Program-made: the position numbers and the translations under genes | Shown: positions 50,895 to 59,812 of the stretch, in pieces | Layout of the letters: each line of letters starts with the position of its first letter | Position numbering within the stretch: position 1 is the stretch's first letter | From: JBQLZO01 sp052168315 | Lineage (GTDB): Bacteria > Planctomycetota > Phycisphaerae > Phycisphaerales > UBA1924 | Direction of reading: 5' to 3' | DNA length: 64,000 nt | Assembly: GCA_052168315.1 (NCBI GenBank) | Contig: JBQLZO010000052.1 | Location: forward strand, 3,447-67,446 | Notes under the pieces: generated by a model | The model's input: the letters and a program-made list of their open reading frames with translations, nothing else | The model's database searches: none | What the model was told of the DNA's origin: nothing

Positions 50895-52526
50895 TCAGGG
50901 CTTCGGTTCGGAGGGCTTGGGTTCGGCGAGGCGGAGGATGGCCCATTGCTTCTTGCCACGCCGGATCAGGGCAACCTGATCGTGAAGGAGGGTGGCGGGT
51001 GTGATGGCGTCGTCGGGGGCGGCTTTGTCGCCGTTGAGCAGGACGCCGCCGGCGGTGAGGAACTCGCGGGACTCGCGCTTGGACTTGGCGAGCCCGGCGA
51101 GGACGAGGGCATCGACGAGGGGGAGCCCATCGCCGGCGATCTGTTCGGGGGTGATGGTGGCGCTGGGGATGCCGACGAAGGCCTCGTCGATGGTTTCGAG
51201 GTCGAGGTCGGCGACCTCGCCTGAGAAGAGGGCCTTGCCGGCGGCTTCGGCGCGGAGCATGGCGGGCACGCCGTGGACCATGGCGGTGGCCTCGCGGGCG
51301 AGGATGCGCTGGGCCTCGCGCCGGTGGGGCTCGGCCTGGGTGATGGCGATGAGTTCGTCGATGCGCTGGTGGGTGAGGAGGGTGAAGATCTTCAGGTACT
51401 TGATGACATCGGTGTCGTCGGCGTTGAGCCAGAACTGGAAGAAGGCGTAGGCGGAGGTGCCGTGGGTGCGGGTGAAGTGGGCATCGCGCCTGGCGGAGAG
51501 CCAAATGGCGCCGGACTCGGTCTTGCCGAACTTTGTGCCGTCGGACTTGGTGAGGAGGGGGGCGGTGAAGCCGAAGGCATGACCACTTGCGGCAATTCTG
51601 ATCGGTGAATCGCTCGGCAAGCGATCAAGCGCCGCTTGTGCGTCCACCGTGGATGGTTCCGACTCGTCCCCGGGCTGTCTCGTATCGACCAATGCTTCCG
51701 AGTACTCGACCTGATCGCGCCCCGAAGCATCTCTGAACGCTTCTTGCGCGGCTTTAGCACCTACGACACGCCGCACCAGATCGCATCCTGAGACGATGTT
51801 CCCCCACTGATCCGCTCCGGCCGCCTGCACGCTGACCTGCCGCGTGCGGAAGAGATCGAGGTAGTCGTACGCCTGCAGCAGGACATAGCTGAACTCGGTG
51901 TAGCTGATGCCCTGCTCGCGGCCTTCGAGGCGGTTGCGGACGGAGTCGCGCTTGATCATCTCGTTGACGGAGAAGTGCTTGCCGATGTCGCGGAGGGCCT
52001 GGATGAAGCCGATTCCCTTGAACCAGTCGTAGTTGTCAACGATGTCGATGGGTTTGAGCGCCGGCGCATCCATCTTGGTGGAGGGAGCGTTGAGGATGCC
52101 CTCGAAGATCGGGCGCTGCTTGCGCAGGTTGTTCTCGATCTCATCGTCCGCGCGGATGGCTCGCTCGGCCTCCTTGCCGGAGGGGTCGCCGATGCGCCCG
52201 GTCGCGCCGCCCTGCACGACGACGATGCGGTGCCCCGCACGGCGGAAGTGGGCCAGGAGCATGATGGGGACGAGGTTGCCGATGGTGAGCGAGTCGGCGG
52301 TGGGGTCAAAGCCGCAGTAGACGCCGCGGGGCTGGTCGAGGTGGGTGGCCAGCCCGTCTTCGTCGGTGCACTGGTGGAACAGGCCGCGCCACTTGAGTTC
52401 ATCGAGCAGCGCGCGCCCGGAGGCGGCGGGCGGTGCGATGGGGTCGTCGGTCCAGTCGCTGCGGGGCGGATCGTCGGAGCGGGTGGGCGTTCTGGGGTGC
52501 TGGTTGGCGGACTCTTGCTCGCTCAT
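50895..52526 (-). CDS. tyrS: Tyrosyl-tRNA synthetase with a lineage-specific insertion
   Basis: The 543-residue enzyme charges tRNA-Tyr. The class I signatures are GVYCGFDPTADSLTIGNLVP (HIGH region, residues about 69-88) and KFGKTESG (KMSKS region, residues 332-339); the tRNA-binding S4-like end is SKRESREFLTAGGVLLNG. It is about 120 residues longer than E. coli TyrS: about 35 extra at the N terminus and about 59 at residues 257-315, between the Rossmann core and KFGKT. That segment has lower GC than its flanks. The ATG at 52526 has TATTCT seven bases upstream. Confidence 0.95.
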   Translation of the reverse strand: MSEQESANQHPRTPTRSDDPPRSDWTDDPIAPPAASGRALLDELKWRGLFHQCTDEDGLATHLDQPRGVYCGFDPTADSLTIGNLVPIMLLAHFRRAGHRIVVVQGGATGRIGDPSGKEAERAIRADDEIENNLRKQRPIFEGILNAPSTKMDAPALKPIDIVDNYDWFKGIGFIQALRDIGKHFSVNEMIKRDSVRNRLEGREQGISYTEFSYVLLQAYDYLDLFRTRQVSVQAAGADQWGNIVSGCDLVRRVVGAKAAQEAFRDASGRDQVEYSEALVDTRQPGDESEPSTVDAQAALDRLPSDSPIRIAASGHAFGFTAPLLTKSDGTKFGKTESGAIWLSARRDAHFTRTHGTSAYAFFQFWLNADDTDVIKYLKIFTLLTHQRIDELIAITQAEPHRREAQRILAREATAMVHGVPAMLRAEAAGKALFSGEVADLDLETIDEAFVGIPSATITPEQIAGDGLPLVDALVLAGLAKSKRESREFLTAGGVLLNGDKAAPDDAITPATLLHDQVALIRRGKKQWAILRLAEPKPSEPKP

Positions 52527-52533
52527 GGGCGCG

Positions 52534-52539
52534 AGAATA
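52534..52539 (-). promoter_or_regulatory. -10 element (TATTCT) for leaderless tyrS
   Basis: TATTCT on the minus strand ends seven bases before the ATG of tyrS. The sequence between (CGCGCCC) has no Shine-Dalgarno site. Confidence 0.5.
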
Positions 52540-52617
52540 GGCGGAAATGGACAGCGCGTGGGGGGGCGAGCGCGGAGTTGGGCGCGGCGGCTTGGGGCGG
52601 GCGTCGGGAGGGGAGGT

Positions 52618-53676
52618 TCAGCGGCGTGTGACGGTGATGGAGCCGTTTCCGACCGCGAGGGTGGACTCGTGCGTCGGCGCGGTGGTTGGGCCGATGCGGT
52701 AGCGGCGGGCGCGATCGTCGTTGGTGAGTTGTTCGACGGTGAGCCCGCGGAGGCTGGTGGAGATGGTGCCGTTGCTGGCGGCGGCGGTGAGGATTCCGGC
52801 GAAGGCATCGCCGATGGCGAGGCGGATGTGGGCGTTGCTGGTGGCGATGCGGACGGGGCCGGGGTTGTCGTCGGTCAGCCGGACGGTGACGGTGCCGTTG
52901 CCCGAAGAGACGATGACGGGGCCGGTGGCATCCGTGACCTTGACCTCGGCGTTAGAGGTGTGGAGTTCGACGGGGCCATCGGAGTTGGTGACGGTGATGC
53001 GGGCGTTTCCGGTGCGGGCGTTGATTGGGCCCGTGTGGTCGTCGATGGTGATCTGGGCGTTGGAGGTGTTGAGTTCGAGATGGCCCTGCGAACGAGCGAC
53101 CTCGATGCGCCCGTTGCCGGTGCGGGCGTCGATGCGGCCGTGGTGGTCGTGAGCGGTGATATGCCCGTTGGAGGTGCGGAGCGTGGCATCGCAGGCGAAT
53201 CCGGCGGTGGTGATGGTGCCGTTGCCGGCGGTGAGGGTGAGGCTGGACGCATCCGGGACCTGCACCGCGATGGAGACGCCTTCAGCCGTCGCGGGCTCGC
53301 CATCCGGCCAGCGGAGGCTGATGGCGAGGGTGCCGTCGGGTTCGGTGATGGCGAGGAGTTCGGCGGCGTCGAGGCGGGCGCGGTTGGTGGAGCGTGCCTC
53401 GGCCTGGATGCGCGTGATGGTTGTGCCCGGGGCTGCGCGGGTGAGTTCGATGGCGCCGTTGCGTGCGTCGACGCGGAGCGGTGCGGCGCCGGCCCATGGG
53501 AGTTCGGTGGTGATGGTTCGGCGCTCGGGCTTCGGGTTGGAGCCTGTCATCGCGGAGCCGGATGAGTCCATGCAGGATGAGCAGGCGCATCCGAGGGCAA
53601 ACGGGATCATCGCGAGCCATGCGGCGACGATGGTGATGGGGATCAGGCGTGATTTGGGGGTGATTCGACGGTGCAT
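52618..53676 (-). CDS. DUF4097-type beta-repeat lipoprotein
   Basis: The 352-residue protein has an N-terminal hydrophobic segment ending LGCACSSC, a probable lipobox, so it is likely a lipoprotein. From residue about 160 it is built of repeats of about 19 residues that alternate TSNA/TSNG and TGNG/TGNA turns (TSNGHI, TGNGRI, TSNAQI, TGNARI, TSNAEV, SGNGTV, TSNAHI). This matches DUF4097, a right-handed beta-helix-like adhesin-type domain. Its function is unknown; surface binding is possible. It is divergent from the CTERM gene at 53998. Confidence 0.8.
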   Translation of the reverse strand: MHRRITPKSRLIPITIVAAWLAMIPFALGCACSSCMDSSGSAMTGSNPKPERRTITTELPWAGAAPLRVDARNGAIELTRAAPGTTITRIQAEARSTNRARLDAAELLAITEPDGTLAISLRWPDGEPATAEGVSIAVQVPDASSLTLTAGNGTITTAGFACDATLRTSNGHITAHDHHGRIDARTGNGRIEVARSQGHLELNTSNAQITIDDHTGPINARTGNARITVTNSDGPVELHTSNAEVKVTDATGPVIVSSGNGTVTVRLTDDNPGPVRIATSNAHIRLAIGDAFAGILTAAASNGTISTSLRGLTVEQLTNDDRARRYRIGPTTAPTHESTLAVGNGSITVTRR

Positions 53677-53863
53677 CGGCTTCTCCTGTGGGCATGCGGG
53701 CGGGTCGTTCGGATCATCGCTGATTGGGAATCGGGGGGGGCGATTGTCCGCGAATCCGGGGGGCCGGGATGGTGAAGATGCGAGGTGGCGGGTGAGGGCG
53801 TCCGGGAACGGTGACGGAGTTTGGTACGGGGGTGGAATCTGGATGGGTGCGTGCTGGGAATGG

Positions 53864-53889
53864 TTGACTTTTGCTGCGACTGAGTCTCA
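53864..53889 (+). promoter_or_regulatory. TTGACT promoter element with inverted-repeat operator
   Basis: TTGACT at 53864-53869 is a good -35; 17 bases later the sequence is TCAATA, a weak -10. Overlapping the spacer is TGCGACT-G-AGTCTCA (53875-53889), a 7-1-7 inverted repeat with one mismatch, a spacing used by Fur-family repressors. It lies upstream of the CTERM gene. The rest of the 321-bp gap (53677-53997) shows nothing more. Confidence 0.4.
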
Positions 53890-53997
53890 ATAGGAGCACG
53901 GTGTGAGGACGCCGAGGCGTGTTGGAGCCAAGGTGGAATGAACGGGCTCGGCGAGCGTGGGGAATCCACGGTCGCCTTTAGACTTCTAGGAGACGCC

Positions 53998-54669
53998 ATG
54001 TCCTTGCGTGCCGCTGGTTGGGTTGTTGTTTCGTTGGTTTCTGGCGCTGCCGCTGGTGCGGCCCACGCGGGGAGCGCGCCCGCGGATCTGTTTGTTGAGG
54101 GATTCGAGGGGGGGCCCGCGAACTGGTTCGATGGGATCTTCCAGCCGGTCGAGTGGTTCGGCTCGGGGTCGTTTGATGGGTCGGCGTACGCCTCCGCGGT
54201 GCGGGATCTGGCATCGGGCGGTGGGTTTGGGCTGACGGTCTTCCGGGCGCAGGAGGATCTGGGATCGTCGGGCGGCGGCTTCACGGGGAACTACATCGCC
54301 GGCGGGATCACAACGCTTTCGTTCCGGTTCCGGCATGATGCGCCGGAGGCGCTGGCGGGTTTCGTGCGGTTCGCGCCGGCGACGAACAACCCGGCGGTGG
54401 TGTGGAGCTTCGCGGGCGTGCCTTCGGGCGAGTGGACCGAGGTGACTCTGGCGCTGGATCCGGATGCGCCGAACTTCATCCCCGCGGGCGGGACCTTTGG
54501 CGGGGTGATGTCCAATGTCGGGAATGTTCAGTTCGCGGTGACGGTGCCGGGCGGGCTGACGGGGGAGGCCCGGTTCGACATCGACCAGGTGAGCATCGTG
54601 CCGGGGCCGGGTGGGCTGGGCGTGGTGTCAGCGCTGGGCGTGCTGGCGATGCGCCGGCGTCGTCGGTGA
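53998..54669 (+). CDS. Secreted protein with CTERM-type sorting tail
   Basis: The 223-residue protein has a signal peptide (MSLRAAGWVVVSLVSGAAAG, cleavage near AHAG), a beta-rich body (LSFRFRHDAPEAL, WTEVTLALDP), and a C-terminal tripartite tail: VPGPGG, a short hydrophobic helix and RRRRR. This resembles PEP-CTERM sorting signals cut by exosortase-type enzymes. The body resembles carbohydrate-binding-like jelly-roll proteins but I cannot assign it. AGGAGACGCC precedes the ATG. It converges on ftsY. Confidence 0.72.
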   Translation: MSLRAAGWVVVSLVSGAAAGAAHAGSAPADLFVEGFEGGPANWFDGIFQPVEWFGSGSFDGSAYASAVRDLASGGGFGLTVFRAQEDLGSSGGGFTGNYIAGGITTLSFRFRHDAPEALAGFVRFAPATNNPAVVWSFAGVPSGEWTEVTLALDPDAPNFIPAGGTFGGVMSNVGNVQFAVTVPGGLTGEARFDIDQVSIVPGPGGLGVVSALGVLAMRRRRR

Positions 54670-54716
54670 TCGCGAGCGGGGGTGGGGATTCGTGAAATGG
54701 AAGTGTGGTCGACGGG

Positions 54717-54742
54717 ACGGCTCCGGCACGCGCCGGAGCCGT
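54717..54742. terminator. Bidirectional terminator between the CTERM gene and ftsY
   Basis: ACGGCTCCGGC pairs with GCCGGAGCCGT around a four-base loop (11-bp stem). The plus strand continues TTTG. It lies between the ends of two converging genes. Confidence 0.7.
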
Positions 54743-54776
54743 TTGTCGCTTGCTTCGGAAGAACAGCTCCTGGGAG

Positions 54777-55703
54777 TCATTCGGCGGCGAACATGGCGTC
54801 GACGAATTGCTCGGGGTCGAAGGGCTGGACATCCTCGGGGGTTTCGCCGAGCCCGACGAGCTTGACGGGCACGCCGGTGGCCTGGCGGATGGCGATGACG
54901 ACGCCGCCCTTGGCCGTGCCGTCGAGCTTGGCGAGGAAGATTCCGGTGAGCTGGGTGGCGCGGTGGAACTCCTCTGCCTGGCGGACGGCGTTCTGGCCGG
55001 TGGTGGCGTCAAGGACGAGGAGCGTTTCGTGGGGTGCGCCGGGAATCTGCCGGGCGATGATGGCGCGGATTTTCTCGAGCTGGCGCATCAGAGATGCTTC
55101 GTTGTGCATGCGTCCGGCGGTGTCGAGGAGGAGGACATCGACGCCGCGTTTCTTCGCGGCTTCGCAGGCGTCGTAGGCGACGGCGGCGGGGTCGCCCCCC
55201 TGCTGCCCTTTGACGAGTTCGACGCCGAGGCGCTCGGACCAGATCTCCAGTTGGCGGACAGCGCCAGCGCGGAAGGTGTCGCACGCGCCGAGCAGGACGG
55301 ACTTGCCCTGCTGGCGGTACGAGTGGGCGATCTTGGCGACGGAGGTGGTCTTTCCGACGCCGTTGACGCCGACGACGAGGACGACGGTGGGCTTGTTGGG
55401 CGCGGTGATGAGGGCGCGGTCCTCGGGGGGCCACATGGCCTTGAGGCGCTTTCGGAGGAACTCGATGACGGCATCGCCGGTGGTGATCGTTCCCTGTCGG
55501 AAGTCGCGTCGGATCTCCGCGATGAGCGTGAGGACGGTCTGGACGCCCAGGTCGGCCTGAATGAGGCGTTGCTCGAGTTCGAGGATGAGGGCCTCGTCGA
55601 GCTTTCGTCCCGCGAGCAGGACGCGGACATCGGTGTTGAGCACATCGCGGGTCTTGGCGAGCCCTGACTTGACCTTGTTGAAGATGGATTTGAAGAGGGG
55701 CAT
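54777..55703 (-). CDS. ftsY: Signal recognition particle receptor FtsY
   Basis: FtsY docks the SRP-ribosome complex at the membrane through its GTPase. The 308-residue protein is the NG core: N domain (LDEALILELEQRLIQADLG), G1 GVNGVGKTTSVAKIA, LLLDTAGRMHNEASLM and TKLD-like AKLDGTAKGGVVI. The acidic A domain of E. coli FtsY is missing; instead an amphipathic N terminus (MPLFKSIFNKVKSGL) could bind lipid, as in short FtsY proteins. The ATG at 55703 has TACACT nine bases upstream. Confidence 0.96.
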   Translation of the reverse strand: MPLFKSIFNKVKSGLAKTRDVLNTDVRVLLAGRKLDEALILELEQRLIQADLGVQTVLTLIAEIRRDFRQGTITTGDAVIEFLRKRLKAMWPPEDRALITAPNKPTVVLVVGVNGVGKTTSVAKIAHSYRQQGKSVLLGACDTFRAGAVRQLEIWSERLGVELVKGQQGGDPAAVAYDACEAAKKRGVDVLLLDTAGRMHNEASLMRQLEKIRAIIARQIPGAPHETLLVLDATTGQNAVRQAEEFHRATQLTGIFLAKLDGTAKGGVVIAIRQATGVPVKLVGLGETPEDVQPFDPEQFVDAMFAAE

Positions 55704-55712
55704 GGGGCGGGG

Positions 55713-55718
55713 AGTGTA
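55713..55718 (-). promoter_or_regulatory. -10 element (TACACT) close to the ftsY start
   Basis: TACACT on the minus strand ends nine bases before the ftsY ATG, which would give a leader of two or three bases. Confidence 0.35.
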
Positions 55719-55881
55719 GTGATGCGGCGGGCGTGGACGCCGTTCGGAGGCTGAATTCGGGGTCCGGCGGGCCCGGAGGCTGCGGGGCGTCCGGGTCGCA
55801 TGTGGCGGGAGGTGGAGGATGTGGGGGGGGTATGCGGGGGGTGTGCGGGGCGGGAATGCGACCCTCGGAACCCGGGGTTCG

Positions 55882-55887
55882 TACAGT
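55882..55887 (+). promoter_or_regulatory. -10 element (TACAGT) for the envelope operon
   Basis: TACAGT lies about 60 bases before the ATG at 55949 and is the best -10 match in the 245-bp gap from ftsY. No -35 was recognised. Confidence 0.35.
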
Positions 55888-55948
55888 GTTCTGACGGCCG
55901 GTCGCGGTGGCGGCACCGCGATCGCCGAAACCGGTATCAAAGGAGCCC

Positions 55949-58900
55949 ATGGGACACGACGCGACGCCGATCCTCGATGCGCTCAGGCGGGTTCGAAGCA
56001 GAGCGCGGTGGCTTCTGGTGGCCCGCCGGATCGGACTGATGGCGGCGGTGGCGTTGTCGGCGGGGCTCGCGTTCGCGCTGCTGGATTTCCTGGTGCGTTT
56101 CCCCCCCGCGGTGCGGGCGATGGTTCTGATCTTGGGGGTGGCGGCGCTTTCGGCGGCGTGGTGGCGCGGGGTGGTTCCGGCGCTGCGGTTCCGCCCATCG
56201 CTGACCTCGATCGCGTTGCGGGTCGAGGCGATCCATCCTCGCCTGGCGGGGGTGCTGGGCTCGGCGGTGGACTTTGAGGCGTCGAAAGGGGAGCGTGGGC
56301 GGCGGGCAACCGAGACCGAGGCCGCTCTGGCGCAGCGCGTGATCGACGATGCGGCGCGGCTGTTCGGGCGGGACGGTGCGCGGGGCGTGCTCAAGCCCAA
56401 GCCGGCGATGGTGGGAAGCGGGCTGGGCGCGTTCGCGTTGCTCGGCGTGCTGGTACCACTGCTTGTGGTGCCGTCGATGTGGTTGATCGGGGCGGAACGG
56501 GTGCTCTGGCCATGGGGCGGGGCGGCGTGGCCGAAGCGCACGGGCGTTGTTGATGTCACGACGACGGAGGTGCATCCGCTGGGAGTGGCGTTGCCGCTGC
56601 GGGCGGTGCTGACGCGATCTCCGCGGGGGCCTGAGGCGTCCGATGTGGCCGTTCGGATTCGGCGGATCGTGGATGGTGATGCGGAGGCGTCGCGCCGGTT
56701 GATGCTGAGCTACCAGGGGCGTGGCGTTGGCGCAGATCGTGAGGGCTCGGACACCGGTTGGCTTTTCGAGCGGTTGATCGAGCCGGTGGGCGAGGGCGTG
56801 GAGTATCGGTTCGAGACGGATGACGATGCGACGGAGTGGCGTCGGATTCGGCTGGTGCCTCCGCCGGCGGTGGTTCGGGCCCGCGCGACGATCACGCCGC
56901 CGGACTACGCCCTCGGCGTCGGCGCTGCGCTGGGCGACGATCGTGAAGATTCGCTCTCGGACGATGGGGAGGATGTGACCATCGAGCGGACGCTCTCATC
57001 GATCGCGGAGGTTGATCTTGGGACGGGGCTGGATGAGCGCGCGATCGCACCGCAGGCGCTTGCGGGCGCTGCGGTGCGGCTGGAGCTGACGCTGAACAAG
57101 GACGCGTCGCTCGTCGGTTGGCCTGATGTGCTGGCGGCGGAGCCGGGGATCGAAGCGGGGTCGATCGCGATTGATGATGCAGGGGATGTGGTGGTCGTGC
57201 GATTCCGGCTCGCCGGGGCGGCCCGGGTGGTGGCAGCGCTCATCGATGAGCATGGAATCGGATCATCGGAAGATGCGGTGTTCCGGTTCGGGGCGGTGGA
57301 GGATCGGCCGGCGACGAGCGCCGTGGTTGAGCCGCCGAGGGATCGGACGGCACTCCCGACGGCGGTGCTGGGCGTTGTGGCGGAGGGGCGCGATGATGTC
57401 TCGCTGAGCGCGGTGTGGCTGGAGCGCCAGCGGTTTGTCCCCGCCGGGGGCGAGGATGGGCGTCCGAGCGGCCCGGGCGGGGCGGTCGAAGCGATTGGCG
57501 AGCCCGTGCGCACCGGTGAGATCTCCGCGATCGGGCTGCGCGTCGCCCGGAGCGAGATTGTTCTTGATCTGTCGAGCATGGATGTGAGTCCGGGCGATGA
57601 GGTGCGCCTGCACGCTCTGGCGAGCGACATCTATGCCGGATCAGACGGGGTTCTTCGTGAACCGGCTCGATCAGCGGCTCGGATCGTTCGGATCATTGAT
57701 GAGATGGCGTTCGTTGAGGAGATCCGGGCATCGCTGGACGATGTGCGGGAGGCTGCGATCCGGATGGATCGCGACCAGCGGGCGCTGCGGGAAGGACTGG
57801 GGCGGAGCGGCGCGGAGGCGGATGCGCAGACGATGCGTGAGCAGGCGCGGCTGACGCAGCGCGTGGCGCGGCAGGAGCAAGCGCTGAACGATCTGGAGGG
57901 GCGGATCGAAGAGAACCGGCTCGACGATGCGGGGTTGGCCGATCTGCTCGGAGATGCGGTGGATGCGCTGCGGGAGGCGGGAGGGGCTTCGGGGCGTGCG
58001 TCGGAGGCGCTCGACAACGCGCAGAGCGATGCGTCGCGCCGGATCGGTGAGGCAGGCGAGGATCCGGCGGAGCAGGATGAGGCGGCGCAGCTGACGCCGG
58101 AGGAACGATCGGAGATCCAGCGGGCGCAGGACAATGTCGAGGCGGAGCTGCAGCGGTTGATCGAGACGCTGGACACCGGGCAGGACACCTGGGTTGTCCG
58201 CAATGCTCTGGAACGGATGGCTCGTGAGCAGCGTGGGCTGGAATCGCGGACACAGTCGCTGGGCCAGCGGACGGCGGGGCTGACGCCGGAGGAGTTGGGT
58301 GCCGATGAGCGGTCGGAACTCGAGCGGATCGTCGAGGCCCAGGACGAATTGGCTCGCCAGATGGAGGAGTTGCTTGACCAGATGAGCGACCGGGCCGAGG
58401 CGCTGGAGCAGAGCGATCCCCAGGCGGCGCAGGGGCTTCGCCAGGCGGCGCAGCGGGGCGAGGAAGAGCGGATCGAGCAGGAGATGCGTTCGGCGGCGCA
58501 GCAGGCGCAGCAGAACCAGATGACGCAGGCGGGGCAGCGTCAGCAGCAGGCCGCGGAGGCCATGGAGGACATGCTCGAGGACCTGGAGGGGAACGAGGAG
58601 CAGCGCGCGGAGGTGCTTCGTCGCGTGCTGCGTTCGGTGATCGAGTCGCTGGATCGGCTCATCGCCGATCAGCGCTTGGCGCTTGATGAACTGGAGAAGG
58701 GTGAGGCGGGTGGATCGCTGGACGGTCTGGATGAGGCGATGATCGGGCTGTTCCGGAACACGCTGGGCGTGGTGGATCTCATCCGGAACTCCGGGGCGGA
58801 GCTGGCGGCGGTCGGCTCGCTCGTTGGCAAGGCATCGGATGCGCAGTCGCAGGCGGTCGCCGCGCTGCGATCGGAGGGTGAGCTCGCGGCGATCGCGGAG

Positions 58901-59812
58901 GATGCGCGCGGGCACGAGCGGCGTTCGCTGGAACTGCTGATCGAGGCGCGGCAGCGGGCGGAGCAGCTCGATGAGCAGATCGAACAGGAGCAGCAGCGTC
59001 GGAAGCGGGCGCGGCTCCGCCAGGCGTACCGGGCGGCGCTTGAGGAGCAGGTGCTTCTGCGGGACGAGTCACGGGTGTTCGCTGAGCTTGAGCGTCTGAG
59101 CCGTCGCGATCGGATCGAGGTGCGTCAGCTTGGCGAGCGGCAGGAACTGCTGCGCACGACGGTCGAGGGGCTTCTGGGCGAGGTGGAGGAGTTGAACGAC
59201 GCCGCGGTGTTCGTCTTCACCCACGATCGGCTGGATGCGGCGATGGGCGATGCGTCGCGGACGCTCGAAGAGGTGGAGCCGGCATCGGCGATCGGGGCGC
59301 AGGAGCGTTCGATCGCGATGCTGCAGGGGCTCGTTCAGTCGCTTGCGGAGTCGCGGCCGGATGGTGACTTCGACGACCAGCAGGCCAGCGGTGGTGGCGG
59401 CGGCGCGGGGGGACAGGGAGAGGAGCAGCCGGTGATCCCGCCGCTGGCCGAGCTCAAGCTGCTGCGGCAGTTGCAGGGTGTTCTGCGCGACGAGACCTCG
59501 GCGGCCGCGGATGCGGCGCTTGAGGGCCGGAGGTTTGAAGGGGTCGATCGCTTGGCTCTTGACCAGCGAAAGCTGAACGAACTGGCGGAGGAACTGCTGG
59601 AGAAGGCGCAGGCTGCGGGTGGTGGTGGTGGCGGAACGGGCGGGCAGATGCCCGAGTTGAGGCCGCCGGATCCTGATGGACCGGGAATCTTCGACCCGCC
59701 GGGCGGCGAAGAGGAACAAAGCGGCCCCGGAAGCGACTCACCACTGGAACCCGTCGGTGAACCGGTCGATCCCGGTCAGAGCGGCGGCGATCGGGAAGGA
59801 GGATCGCGATGA
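55949..59812 (+). CDS. Large DUF4175-like membrane protein with long coiled coil
   Basis: The 1287-residue protein has three hydrophobic segments (residues about 20-45, 50-72 and 155-180), then an extracytoplasmic beta-rich region (residues about 190-590), then a helical, Gln/Glu/Arg-rich coiled-coil region (residues 590-1150) and a Gly-rich end. This layout matches DUF4175 proteins, whose function is not known. AAAGGAG precedes the ATG. Its stop overlaps the next gene by four bases (ATGA), so the two proteins are made together. An envelope scaffold role is a guess. Confidence 0.75.
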   Translation: MGHDATPILDALRRVRSRARWLLVARRIGLMAAVALSAGLAFALLDFLVRFPPAVRAMVLILGVAALSAAWWRGVVPALRFRPSLTSIALRVEAIHPRLAGVLGSAVDFEASKGERGRRATETEAALAQRVIDDAARLFGRDGARGVLKPKPAMVGSGLGAFALLGVLVPLLVVPSMWLIGAERVLWPWGGAAWPKRTGVVDVTTTEVHPLGVALPLRAVLTRSPRGPEASDVAVRIRRIVDGDAEASRRLMLSYQGRGVGADREGSDTGWLFERLIEPVGEGVEYRFETDDDATEWRRIRLVPPPAVVRARATITPPDYALGVGAALGDDREDSLSDDGEDVTIERTLSSIAEVDLGTGLDERAIAPQALAGAAVRLELTLNKDASLVGWPDVLAAEPGIEAGSIAIDDAGDVVVVRFRLAGAARVVAALIDEHGIGSSEDAVFRFGAVEDRPATSAVVEPPRDRTALPTAVLGVVAEGRDDVSLSAVWLERQRFVPAGGEDGRPSGPGGAVEAIGEPVRTGEISAIGLRVARSEIVLDLSSMDVSPGDEVRLHALASDIYAGSDGVLREPARSAARIVRIIDEMAFVEEIRASLDDVREAAIRMDRDQRALREGLGRSGAEADAQTMREQARLTQRVARQEQALNDLEGRIEENRLDDAGLADLLGDAVDALREAGGASGRASEALDNAQSDASRRIGEAGEDPAEQDEAAQLTPEERSEIQRAQDNVEAELQRLIETLDTGQDTWVVRNALERMAREQRGLESRTQSLGQRTAGLTPEELGADERSELERIVEAQDELARQMEELLDQMSDRAEALEQSDPQAAQGLRQAAQRGEEERIEQEMRSAAQQAQQNQMTQAGQRQQQAAEAMEDMLEDLEGNEEQRAEVLRRVLRSVIESLDRLIADQRLALDELEKGEAGGSLDGLDEAMIGLFRNTLGVVDLIRNSGAELAAVGSLVGKASDAQSQAVAALRSEGELAAIAEDARGHERRSLELLIEARQRAEQLDEQIEQEQQRRKRARLRQAYRAALEEQVLLRDESRVFAELERLSRRDRIEVRQLGERQELLRTTVEGLLGEVEELNDAAVFVFTHDRLDAAMGDASRTLEEVEPASAIGAQERSIAMLQGLVQSLAESRPDGDFDDQQASGGGGGAGGQGEEQPVIPPLAELKLLRQLQGVLRDETSAAADAALEGRRFEGVDRLALDQRKLNELAEELLEKAQAAGGGGGGTGGQMPELRPPDPDGPGIFDPPGGEEEQSGPGSDSPLEPVGEPVDPGQSGGDREGGSR

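Noticed and set aside
51582..51758. TyrS insertion as an intein or inserted element
   Set aside because: Only about 59 residues, with no splicing motifs at the ends and no terminal repeats.
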